DNA of 6,844 bases from an uncultured bacterium (GTDB lineage: Bacteria > Gemmatimonadota > Gemmatimonadetes > Longimicrobiales > RSA9). The notes under the pieces are model-generated. The model was not told where the DNA came from and ran no database searches. It worked only from the letters and a program-made list of their open reading frames with translations. Positions 1-5,460 of the stretch are shown in pieces (within the stretch, counting starts at the first letter, position 1; each line of letters begins with the position of its first letter). The stretch lies in NCBI GenBank assembly GCA_937995995.1, contig CALKIP010000057.1, forward strand, positions 1 through 6,844, in the 5' to 3' direction. The position numbers were made by a program, and so were the translations under genes.

Positions 1-176
1 CGCGCCGGTCTTCGGATCCCCCTGCGACCCCGCGGAGGGGCCTGGGGCAGGTGGTGGGGCAGCGGTCTGCCTGGGTGGGTGGTGTTGGGGGGCGGGGGTG
101 GATGGGGCGGGGCGGAAGAGAGGCGGGGCGAGTTCCGCAGCACCCGTAGAGGACCACCGCCGCCGGAGCGATTCCC
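1..176. other. G-rich non-coding leader upstream of tag
   Basis: I find no convincing coding sequence here. The left part (21-51) can fold into nested short stems: CCTGC at 21-25 with GCAGG at 47-51, and CCCC at 28-31 with GGGG at 37-40. It has no T-tract and could be the end of a gene lying off the left edge. From 73 to 112 the + strand carries six G-tracts of three or more in 40 bases. The final stretch holds GGAG at 165-168, eight bases before the tag ATG, which is a plausible ribosome binding site. I could not identify a convincing -35/-10 pair. Confidence 0.5.
73..112 (+). promoter_or_regulatory. Putative G-quadruplex-forming tract
   Basis: G-runs occur at 73-75, 77-79, 87-92, 94-98, 104-107 and 109-112, separated by spacers of 1, 7, 1, 5 and 1 bases. 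This fits the usual four-tract quadruplex pattern with loops of 1-7. It lies 65-105 bases upstream of the tag start, so it would fall in the promoter or 5' leader. Whether it folds or has any regulatory role is inference, since G-rich runs also arise by composition in such genomes. Confidence 0.4.
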
Positions 177-722
177 ATGAGCTACTGCGAAATCGCGAAG
201 GGCCATCCGTTCCATGGGCCCTACCACGACGAAGAATACGGTTTCCCACTCGAAGACGACCACGCGCTCTTCGAGCGGCTGGTCCTCGAGATCAATCAGG
301 CCGGCCTCTCGTGGCTGACGATCCTGAAGAAGAAGGAGAACTTCCGCCGCGCGTACGATGGCTTCGACATCGATCGCGTGGCCGGGTACGGCGATGCGGA
401 TCGGGCACGACTCCTGAATGACGCAGGCATCATTCGCAACCGGCTGAAGGTGAATGCCGCCATCGAGAACGCCCGGCGAATCCGCGATCTGCGCGACCGT
501 TACGGCTCCCTCGCCGGGTGGCTCGACGCGCACCATCCGCTCCCCCGTGCGGAGTGGGTGAAGCTCTTCCGGCGCACCTTCACCTTCACGGGTGGCGAGA
601 TCGTGGGCGAGTTCCTGATGAGCACCGGCTACCTGCCGGGCGCGCATGTGACGGACTGTCCGGTTTACGATCGGATCCTTGGGCTGGATCCACCGTGGCG
701 GCGGGCCGGGCTCGAGGGGTGA
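177..722 (+). CDS. tag: DNA-3-methyladenine glycosylase I (Tag)
   Basis: This is a base-excision repair enzyme that cleaves the N-glycosidic bond of 3-methyladenine in alkylated DNA, leaving an abasic site; it is cytoplasmic. The 181-residue product matches the Tag family over its full length (E. coli Tag is 187). The zinc-binding set is complete: Cys4 and His17 at the N-terminus, His157 and Cys161 in an H-x3-C arrangement near the C-terminus. Glu38 and Trp46 sit in the signature E-I-N-Q-A-G-L-S-W (38-46), followed by the conserved TILKKKENFR block (48-57) and DAGIIRNRLK (80-89). Compared with the E. coli enzyme, aromatic positions 6, 13 and 21 are Ile, His and Tyr, while Tyr16 is kept. I chose ATG 177 because it places Cys4 and His17 exactly and has GGAG eight bases upstream. 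The gene is followed by 158 bases of spacer and then yeaO. Confidence 0.95.
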   Translation: MSYCEIAKGHPFHGPYHDEEYGFPLEDDHALFERLVLEINQAGLSWLTILKKKENFRRAYDGFDIDRVAGYGDADRARLLNDAGIIRNRLKVNAAIENARRIRDLRDRYGSLAGWLDAHHPLPRAEWVKLFRRTFTFTGGEIVGEFLMSTGYLPGAHVTDCPVYDRILGLDPPWRRAGLEG

Positions 723-765
723 GCTGCGCCGCGCGCTGGAATCTGTCCAGGGGCTCGAGGCGTGA
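708..765 (+). repeat. Imperfect direct repeat across the tag stop codon
   Basis: GGGCTCGAGG followed by TGAG two bases later occurs at 708-723, where it contains the tag stop codon, and again at 751-765. A short perfect stem, CTGGA-ATCTG-TCCAG (736-750), directly precedes the second copy. This looks like a small local duplication, but at this length and GC content chance cannot be excluded. Confidence 0.4.
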
Positions 766-790
766 GCGGTGCTGCGGGCTGGGGACGGAT

Positions 791-839
791 CGGGCTCTTG
801 AATTGGGCAGTGCGGGCTCTTGGCGGGCACTTGAGTTGG
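791..839 (+). repeat. Two short direct-repeat pairs upstream of yeaO
   Basis: CGGGCTCTTG is present at 791-800 and 813-822, a start-to-start distance of 22 bases or about two helical turns. CTTGAATTGG at 797-806 recurs as CTTGAGTTGG at 830-839 (nine of ten bases). The pairs overlap, so the segment reads like a slipped or duplicated motif. It lies in the only non-coding stretch before yeaO, where a promoter or operator could be. I cannot assign a binding protein. Confidence 0.35.
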
Positions 840-880
840 AAGCGGTTCGGGACCAGGGAAATCATGGGGGGGCTGAATCG

Positions 881-1234
881 ATGGCCAAGATTCGATTGAA
901 GCGGGTATACGAGCCCGCGTCGGACGACGACGGACGCCGTATCCTGGTCGAACGCCTCTGGCCCCGCGGCATCAAGAAGGAGCGTGCGGCGGTCGACCTC
1001 TGGCTCAAGGAGGCCGCCCCGAGTACGGAGCTGCGCCGCTGGTACAAGCACGATACGGCGAAGTGGAAGGAGTTCCGGCGGCGCTACGAGGCGGAGCTGG
1101 ACGACCGCGCCGATGTCGTCGCGCAGCTCGTGGAACTCGCCCGGAAGGGCCCGCTCACCTTCGTCTACGCGGCCCGCGACGAGGAGCACAACAGTGCCCG
1201 GGTGCTACGGGAGTACGTGCTCGGGCGGCTTTAG
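881..1234 (+). CDS. yeaO: DUF488 family protein, YeaO-like
   Basis: This is a small cytoplasmic protein of 117 residues whose biochemical function is not established. It follows the E. coli YeaO pattern closely: an N-terminal strand reading KRVYEPASDDDGRR (7-20), the family signature ILVERLWPRGIKK (21-33), a central DLWLKEAAPSTELRRW (39-54), a K-W-x-x-F-x-x-R-Y-x-x-E-L helix (61-73) and the C-terminal PLTFVYAARDEEHNSARVL (91-109). Length is normal for the family. The reading frame is open further upstream, but ATG 881 is the only start that gives the standard N-terminus; the upstream extension shows no homology I recognise. A run of seven Gs (866-872) eight bases before the ATG may act as a weak ribosome binding site. 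The SDR gene starts 59 bases downstream on the same strand, so co-transcription is possible. Confidence 0.88.
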   Translation: MAKIRLKRVYEPASDDDGRRILVERLWPRGIKKERAAVDLWLKEAAPSTELRRWYKHDTAKWKEFRRRYEAELDDRADVVAQLVELARKGPLTFVYAARDEEHNSARVLREYVLGRL

Positions 1235-1293
1235 GCGACGACGCCCCTACGAGCCCGCACGGATTCTGGAAGCAGACGTTTCGAGGAAGAACG

Positions 1294-2073
1294 ATGAATC
1301 GTATACAGGGAAAGTTGGTGGTCATTACCGGCGCGACGGCCGGGATCGGCGAAGCGTGTGCACGGGCGTTCGCAGCGCGCGGCGCGGACCTGATCCTCGT
1401 CGCACGCCGGGAGGAGCGTCTGGCCGCACTGGAGAGGGAGCTGCAGGCGGAGCACGGCACTGACGTCCGGACCGTGGCGCTCGATGTGCGTGATCGCGAC
1501 GAGGTCCTCGCCTTTGGCCGCGAGCTGGCGTCGGAGGGGGTCGTTCCCGACGTCCTCGTCAACAACGCGGGGCTGGCTCGCGGCCTGGGGCCCATCCACG
1601 AGGGCAGCTTCGAGGACTGGGACGAGATGATCGACACGAACATCAAGGGGCTGCTCAACGTCACGCGGGCGATCCTGCCGCTGATGGTCGAGCGCGACCG
1701 TGGGCACATCGTCAACCTGGGCAGCACGGCCGGCCACCTGGTCTACCCGGGCGGGAACGTCTACAACGCCACGAAGTTCGCCGTCCGTGCGCTGAACGAT
1801 GCCATGAACGCCGACCTGCTCGGCACCCGGATCCGTGTATCCAGCATCGACCCCGGTGCCGTCGAGACCGAGTTCTCACACGTCCGCTTCCGAGGCGACG
1901 AGGATCGGGCCACCGCCGTCTACCACGGCTTTCAGCCACTCACCGCCGAGGATGTGGCCGATGCGGTCATCTACGTGGTCAACGCGCCGGAGCACGTGAA
2001 CGTCCAGAACATGGTGATCCTGCCCACCGCGCAGCGGAACGCATACTTGCTGCATCGCCGCGAGGAGGCGTGA
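1294..2073 (+). CDS. ydfG: Short-chain dehydrogenase/reductase, YdfG type
   Basis: This is a classical SDR of 259 residues, probably an NADP(H)-dependent oxidoreductase of the YdfG group. That group acts on 3-hydroxy acids and L-serine and reduces malonic semialdehyde; the substrate here is inferred from the family. The Rossmann cofactor motif T-G-A-T-A-G-I-G is at 12-19, and Arg38-Arg39 after the second strand favours NADP over NAD. The NNAG motif is at 90-93, and the catalytic tetrad is Asn116, Ser144, Tyr157 and Lys161 (Y-N-A-T-K). The DPGAVETEFSHVRFRGD block (around 190-206) and the C-terminal HVNVQNMVILPTAQ closely resemble E. coli YdfG, and the protein is full length without a signal peptide. 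ATG 1294 is preceded by GAGGA (1283-1287) at a spacing of six. The rof-like gene follows after 70 bases. Confidence 0.92.
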   Translation: MNRIQGKLVVITGATAGIGEACARAFAARGADLILVARREERLAALERELQAEHGTDVRTVALDVRDRDEVLAFGRELASEGVVPDVLVNNAGLARGLGPIHEGSFEDWDEMIDTNIKGLLNVTRAILPLMVERDRGHIVNLGSTAGHLVYPGGNVYNATKFAVRALNDAMNADLLGTRIRVSSIDPGAVETEFSHVRFRGDEDRATAVYHGFQPLTAEDVADAVIYVVNAPEHVNVQNMVILPTAQRNAYLLHRREEA

Positions 2074-2128
2074 ATCGCCCTCGGGTTGACCCGGGAGCAA
2101 CGCGCAACACTTGGAAGCACTGCGCAAC

Positions 2129-2133
2129 GGAGG
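2129..2133 (+). promoter_or_regulatory. Ribosome binding site that sets the rof start
   Basis: GGAGG lies 10 bases before ATG 2144 (nine from the extended GGAGGA). A TTG at 2111 opens the same frame 11 codons earlier, but it lies upstream of this site and has no comparable Shine-Dalgarno, so the shorter product is preferred. Confidence 0.65.
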
Positions 2134-2143
2134 AATCCATCCG

Positions 2144-2476
2144 ATGACCGAGCCCTACCGCCCCATCGCATGCTCGCTGCACGACGAGCTCGAAGCGCTC
2201 GCCACGCTGCGGCATGAGTGCGAGATCCGCTTCGTGGCCGACCATGAGGGTGAAGCGGGCCGAAGCGACGCAACCGAAGGTACTGGCACGACCGGCGAAT
2301 CCGACACGAGCGAGCGGATCGAAACCGACGACTCCGGCTACGCCGTCGCTCGCGGCCGCATCGTCGATGTCTACTCCCGCGGTGGCACCGAGTACCTGCG
2401 CCTCGAAGATGGGACCGTGATCCGGCTCGACCGGATCGTATCCGTGAACGGAAAGCCGTTCCAGACGATGTGCTGA
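2144..2476 (+). CDS. rof: Rof/YaeO-type Rho-binding antiterminator with acidic insertion
   Basis: Rof is a small Sm-like protein that binds the transcription terminator Rho and blocks its primary RNA-binding site, so it dampens Rho-dependent termination. The 110-residue product has the family opening Y-R-P-I-A-C-S-L-H-D-E-L-E (5-17), which aligns without gaps to the Y-x-P-I-x-C-x3-D-x-L-E start of E. coli Rof. The second half, ARGRIVDVYSRGGTEYLRLE (69-88) and then TVIRLDRIVSVNGK (91-104), matches the C-terminal strands, including the L-R-L-D-x-I motif. Between the halves, residues 33-65 form a low-complexity stretch with 11 Asp/Glu and many Ser, Thr and Gly. E. coli Rof is 84 residues and lacks it. 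The start is set by the GGAGG at 2129. The gene sits 70 bases after the SDR and 48 before the DUF2007 gene. Family assignment is firm from the motifs; Rho binding by this member is inferred. Confidence 0.85.
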   Translation: MTEPYRPIACSLHDELEALATLRHECEIRFVADHEGEAGRSDATEGTGTTGESDTSERIETDDSGYAVARGRIVDVYSRGGTEYLRLEDGTVIRLDRIVSVNGKPFQTMC

Positions 2477-2524
2477 AGCGCGCGCCCACGGACTGAAGCC
2501 GCCCGCCCGACAACGGAGAGTGCC

Positions 2525-2761
2525 ATGGCGGACACCCGCTGGAGCATCGTCGCCGAATTTCCCGCCATCTTCCAGGCCGAGATGGCCGCGGAGATGTTGA
2601 GGCAGTCCGACATCCCAGCCATCACCCGGGCCGAGAGCTCGGGGATCTTCGGCGCCGGGTACGCCGGAACGGTCACCGGCGGCGCGAAGGTGCTCGTTCC
2701 CGAAGACCGACTCGATGAAGCCCTCGAGGTACTGGATGAGGGCGGAACACCGGTCGACTGA
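2525..2761 (+). CDS. DUF2007-type small protein (putative signal-transducing family)
   Basis: This 78-residue protein resembles the DUF2007 family, named 'putative signal transducing protein' in domain collections with no proven role. It has the typical layout: a first strand (W6 to F12), a helix reading IFQAEMAAEMLRQSDIP (15-31) that corresponds to the family's 'xx-AE-xxxx-L-xxx-GIP' pattern, then a short variable Gly-rich turn (38-53), a strand AKVLVP (54-59) and a C-terminal E-D-R-L-D-E-A-L-E-V-L helix (60-70). It has no signal peptide or membrane segment. The fold is ferredoxin-like in known relatives, and members are often found alone or fused to zinc ribbons. GGAG (2515-2518) lies six bases before ATG 2525. 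It closes the closely spaced gene run, and 111 bases separate it from the lipoprotein start. Confidence 0.72.
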   Translation: MADTRWSIVAEFPAIFQAEMAAEMLRQSDIPAITRAESSGIFGAGYAGTVTGGAKVLVPEDRLDEALEVLDEGGTPVD

Positions 2762-2858
2762 CCGGCCCCCTTTCACATTCCTGAGTCTGCAACCGAAACT
2801 CTACCTGTCATGCGTCCCCGAGCGGGCGCGGATCGACCACACCCTTCAACGCCCAACC

Positions 2859-2868
2859 GGAGCCAGGA
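2859..2868 (+). promoter_or_regulatory. Ribosome binding site supporting the GTG start of the lipoprotein
   Basis: GGAG (2859-2862) and AGGA (2865-2868) lie 10 and 4 bases before GTG 2873. The first ATG of the same frame, at 2810, would add 21 Arg/Pro-rich residues ahead of the signal peptide, and the ATG at 2888 has no Shine-Dalgarno at a useful distance. GTG 2873 is therefore the best start. Confidence 0.6.
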
Positions 2869-2872
2869 AATC

Positions 2873-5272
2873 GTGAAGCAGCGATCTATGCCCTGGGGAG
2901 CAGCATTGGGGATTCTCTGCCTGTCCGCACTGGCGGGCTGTGGCGACAGTGGCGGGGGCACGGAGCCGCCCCCGGTAAAGGACACCCGGCCACACAGTCT
3001 CGTGATCGTCGACGGTGACGGGCAGACCGGTACGGTCGCGACCGTGCTCGATGACTCGCTCGTCGTCAAGGTGACCAACGAGGCAGGTGCGACGCTCTCG
3101 GATGTGAGCGTCGAGTGGAGCGTCGCTTCGGGCGGCGGGAGCCTGAGCCCGGCCACATCGCGAACGGATGGCAACGGCCTGGCCCGCACCGCGTGGACGC
3201 TCGGCACCGCCGTGGGTTCCGGAGAGGTGACGGCGAAGGTCGCGAATCTCCCACCGGTCGCGTTCACCGCCGAAGCCGAGCACGGAGAAGCCGCTACCCT
3301 CGTGGCGACGCCTGCGGAGATCGTCTTCGAAGCGATCGGAGACACGGCGCACCTCGGCGCCGCGGTGGAGGACGCGTACGGCAACCCGATCCCGGATCCG
3401 ACCATTTCGTGGGCATCGCTCGACACGACGGTCGCCACTGTATCCGCGGGTGTAATCGAGGCGGTCGGAAACGGCACGACCTCGGTCATCGCGACATCCG
3501 GAGAAGGGGCGGACACGGTCGCAGTGAGGGTGCAGGTTTCGGCCGCGGAGGACCCGCCGGGCGAAGATCCACCAGGCGAAGACCCGCCAGGGGAGGATCC
3601 CCCGGGTGAGAATCCCCCAGGAGAGGACCCGCCGGGTGAGGAGTTGCCCGTCGTCACGGTGAGGATCGAAGCGGAGCGTGACACGCTCAACGCGATCGGC
3701 GCCACTCTTCAGCTCACCGCCGTGCCGCTGGATGAGAACGGTGACGAGGTGGCCGGCGCCACGGTCACCTGGACGAGCATCACCCCTGAGCTGGCGAGTA
3801 TCGATGAGATCGGTCTGCTGATCTCGCTGGCCGTCGGCGCGGCCGTGGTCGAGGCCGCGGCGGATGGCGTGGCGGACACCGCGTCGATCGTCATCCGGCA
3901 GGTTCCGGCGAGCGTCGCGGTCACGCCGGACTCGGTTACGGTGCTGGTCGGCGATACGATTCACTTCACCGCCGAGGCGGCCGACTCGAATGGCGTGCCC
4001 ATCCCAATGCCCGACTTCGACTGGAGCACGTCGGACTCCACGACGGCGACGGTCGACACCGAGGGTGTAGTCACCGCTGTGGCCGCGGGCACCTCGACCC
4101 TCACGGCCAAGGCCGGAGAGGCGAGTGGAACGGCAACGATTCAGGTACGTGGGTCGCTGCCCGTCGCAATCGGCGACACGGTTGTCGGTGCACTCGAGAC
4201 GCCCGACCAGATCCGCCGGTTCACCTTCACCGGCACGGCCGGCCAGGAGCTCAACATCTTCTTCCAGGTGCTGAGCGGCACGGACAGGGAGCTGGAACTC
4301 GAGCTCTACGGACCGAACGACCTGCCCACGGGCGCCGCGGTGACGGCCCACAGCAAGGACAGGAACCGGCCGTTCCGGCTGTTCGACACCGATCGATTCG
4401 AGATCGAGGAGAGCGGCAGCTACACGATCGAGATCCGAGACACAGACGCCGCTGCGCCGGGGGATGAGGTCTCCTACCGCTTCGAGATCGTCGAGATCGA
4501 TCGGGCACCGGAGGCGTTGCCCTCGGGCGCGATTCAGCTCGGCGACGTCGTCTCCGGCGAGGCCATCGATTTCCAGGGCGACATCGATGAATTCACCTTC
4601 GAGGTGGGCCCGTCCGGGGCGATGGTCAACGTGTTCCTGCGCGTCCTCCAGGCGTCGACCTCGAATGCCCTGAACTGGACCGAGCTCACGGTCTACGGTC
4701 CGGGTGGCGCCAAAGTCGTTCCCGTGTTCCGTGTCGGCGGGGCGGACTGGGCGGATACACTGCGCACGTACGCGGCCGGCCGATACACGCTCCAGGATCC
4801 GGGCACGTACACCATCCGTGTCGAAGGCGGAGAGACGGCCCTCATGTCCGGCACGGCCGCCTACGAGTTCGAGCTCTTCGAAATCGACCCGGCGCCGGAG
4901 AGTACGTCCGGCATGATCGTGCCCACGGACACGCTCCTTGGCAATCCGTTCCATCGCCGAGAAGGCGAGTCGATCGATGTGCTCGGCGACGTGGACGAGT
5001 TCACCTTCGACGCTCAGGCGGGCAAGAAGGTCCGCGTGATCCTCCAAAACGAGAGCGCCGATACGAGCAAGGTGTTCAGGGTCGAGATCATCGAGCCGGA
5101 TGGAAGCCTGGTCGCTTCCACACTCAGCAACACGGTCAACGCCGTGATGGGCGACACGGGCGAGGTCACGATGCCGGAGACCGGTACGTACACGCTCAGG
5201 GTCTCCGGATTCCATTCGACAACCCGTGGCGACCTCGGGGAGTACGCCGTACAGGTCGTGTGGGAACCCTGA
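2873..5272 (+). CDS. Large surface lipoprotein: bacterial Ig-like domains plus three PPC-like modules
   Basis: This is a predicted exported lipoprotein of 799 residues. With GTG 2873 as start, a short basic N-region (Lys2, Arg4), a hydrophobic core (8-19) and the lipobox L-A-G-C put the lipidated cysteine at residue 23, followed by a Gly/Pro-rich tether. Domains in order are: a Big_1/invasin-like Ig domain (about 38-135, with the TDGNGLARTAWTLG strand-turn); a Big_2-type Ig domain (about 139-223); six EDPPG-type pentapeptides (226-255); two more Big_2-type domains (about 258-343 and 344-425, the latter with the classic ATVDTEGVVTAVAAGTSTLT pattern); and three tandem modules of about 120-130 residues (429-799) resembling bacterial pre-peptidase C-terminal domains. 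I see no enzyme motif, so a structural, adhesive or carbohydrate/protein-binding role is likely, but the ligand is unknown. Ig and PPC assignments are from pattern recognition. It converges with the M28 gene. Confidence 0.88.
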   Translation: MKQRSMPWGAALGILCLSALAGCGDSGGGTEPPPVKDTRPHSLVIVDGDGQTGTVATVLDDSLVVKVTNEAGATLSDVSVEWSVASGGGSLSPATSRTDGNGLARTAWTLGTAVGSGEVTAKVANLPPVAFTAEAEHGEAATLVATPAEIVFEAIGDTAHLGAAVEDAYGNPIPDPTISWASLDTTVATVSAGVIEAVGNGTTSVIATSGEGADTVAVRVQVSAAEDPPGEDPPGEDPPGEDPPGENPPGEDPPGEELPVVTVRIEAERDTLNAIGATLQLTAVPLDENGDEVAGATVTWTSITPELASIDEIGLLISLAVGAAVVEAAADGVADTASIVIRQVPASVAVTPDSVTVLVGDTIHFTAEAADSNGVPIPMPDFDWSTSDSTTATVDTEGVVTAVAAGTSTLTAKAGEASGTATIQVRGSLPVAIGDTVVGALETPDQIRRFTFTGTAGQELNIFFQVLSGTDRELELELYGPNDLPTGAAVTAHSKDRNRPFRLFDTDRFEIEESGSYTIEIRDTDAAAPGDEVSYRFEIVEIDRAPEALPSGAIQLGDVVSGEAIDFQGDIDEFTFEVGPSGAMVNVFLRVLQASTSNALNWTELTVYGPGGAKVVPVFRVGGADWADTLRTYAAGRYTLQDPGTYTIRVEGGETALMSGTAAYEFELFEIDPAPESTSGMIVPTDTLLGNPFHRREGESIDVLGDVDEFTFDAQAGKKVRVILQNESADTSKVFRVEIIEPDGSLVASTLSNTVNAVMGDTGEVTMPETGTYTLRVSGFHSTTRGDLGEYAVQVVWEP
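3548..3637 (+). repeat. Six tandem 15-base repeats encoding EDPPG pentapeptides
   Basis: Six consecutive copies of a five-codon unit encode E-D-P-P-G, with one Asp-to-Asn change in copy five. The amino acids are nearly invariant, but third codon positions differ freely between copies: GAG/GAA, GAC/GAT, CCG/CCA/CCC, and all four glycine codons. The acidic Pro/Gly segment is probably an extended spacer between the second and third Ig-like domains. Confidence 0.9.
4157..5269 (+). repeat. Three tandem PPC-like modules inside the lipoprotein
   Basis: Modules span roughly residues 429-549, 551-679 and 680-799. Each opens with a G-D-x-V/L-x-G turn, has a [DQ]-x-[DR]-x-F-T-F strand (RRFTF, DIDEFTF, DVDEFTF), a central L-x-[VI]-[YI]-x-P-[NDG] strand and a late G-[ST]-Y-T-[IL]-x-[IV] strand (SYTIEI, TYTIRV, TYTLRV). 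The first two modules end with a shared seam, F-E-[IL]-[VF]-E-I-D-[RP]-A-P-E. This pattern matches bacterial pre-peptidase C-terminal domains, beta-sandwich modules common in secreted proteins. The copies have diverged strongly, so the duplication is old. Confidence 0.75.
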
Positions 5273-5275
5273 ATC

Positions 5276-5300
5276 TGGCCATGCCTAACTATAATGGCCA
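5276..5300. promoter_or_regulatory. Inverted repeat TGGCCAT/ATGGCCA with a perfect TATAAT
   Basis: TGGCCAT (5276-5282) and its exact complement ATGGCCA (5294-5300) flank an 11-base AT-rich core. TATAAT is at 5290-5295 on the + strand, and the opposite strand reads TATAGT over 5288-5293. No matching -35 hexamer is visible 16-18 bases upstream, and there is no extended -10 TG. It could be an operator with a weak promoter, or simply a short hairpin after the lipoprotein stop. Confidence 0.3.
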
Positions 5301-5314
5301 TACGGGTCTCGGCT

Positions 5315-5332
5315 GATCCCCGTCAGGGGATC
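5315..5332 (+). terminator. Candidate terminator hairpin after the lipoprotein gene
   Basis: GATCCCC (5315-5321), loop GTCA, GGGGATC (5326-5332) form a perfect seven-pair stem 43 bases after the lipoprotein stop, extendable by a T-G wobble. No T-tract follows, so it is not a textbook intrinsic terminator; it may protect the mRNA 3' end or work with Rho. Confidence 0.4.
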
Positions 5333-5343
5333 GCGCAGATGAA

Positions 5344-5362
5344 GGGTCGGGGGAGGGGCGGG
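5344..5362 (+). other. Putative G-quadruplex motif in the convergent spacer
   Basis: G-tracts at 5344-5346, 5349-5353, 5355-5358 and 5360-5362 are separated by loops of two, one and one bases, a compact pattern of the kind expected to form stable parallel quadruplexes. It lies between the two hairpins. Function is unknown. Confidence 0.45.
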
Positions 5363-5428
5363 TTGAAGCCGCCCGGCCGCGGACCCTTTAGGCGGGCCGC
5401 CGGATCGTGGTGAGCGACCCAAACCGCC

Positions 5429-5460
5429 GGGGGACGGCCGGGGGAAGGCCGTGGTCCCCC
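5429..5460 (-). terminator. Candidate terminator hairpin after the M28 peptidase gene
   Basis: GGGGG (5429-5433) pairs with CCCCC (5456-5460), and ACGGCC (5434-5439) pairs with GGCCGT (5447-5452). A three-base bulge lies on one side and the loop is seven bases. The hairpin starts 13 bases beyond the M28 stop codon. On the - strand it is followed by GGCGGTTTGGG, only a weak T-run. The stem would also form in + strand transcripts, so it could work in both directions. Confidence 0.5.

Noticed and set aside
721..765. Short frame reading ELRRALESVQGLEA after the tag stop, suggesting a frameshifted tag C-terminus
   Set aside because: Tag already ends normally shortly after the H-x3-C zinc motif with an LDPPW-type tail, so no missing domain needs explaining. 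The coding look is probably a GC-rich coincidence plus the local direct repeat.
518..880. N-terminal extension of the yeaO frame back to 518
   Set aside because: The extension overlaps tag out of frame and is Arg/Ala/Gly-rich without homology. The YeaO N-terminus begins exactly at the ATG at 881.
2772..2800. Promoter before the lipoprotein: TTCACA (2772-2777) and GAAACT (2795-2800) at 17-base spacing
   Set aside because: The -35 is acceptable but the -10 matches TATAAT poorly. A promoter in the 111-base gap is likely on spacing grounds, but I cannot place it.
2810..2872. ATG 2810 as the lipoprotein start
   Set aside because: It would put 21 Arg/Pro-rich residues before the signal peptide. 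GTG 2873 has Shine-Dalgarno-like sequence just upstream and gives a standard lipoprotein signal.
2846..5215. Very long open frame (789 codons) antisense to the lipoprotein gene
   Set aside because: It mirrors the lipoprotein codon pattern. Its translation is rich in Arg, Asp and Gly with no domain, signal peptide or repeat logic, whereas the + strand frame has clear Ig-like and PPC-like structure. Long antisense frames are common in GC-rich coding DNA.
5363..5410. GC-rich near-palindrome around GGCGGGCCGCC in the spacer
   Set aside because: The palindrome leaves a one-base loop, and the alternative pairings give stems of only about five pairs, not distinguishable from chance at this GC content.
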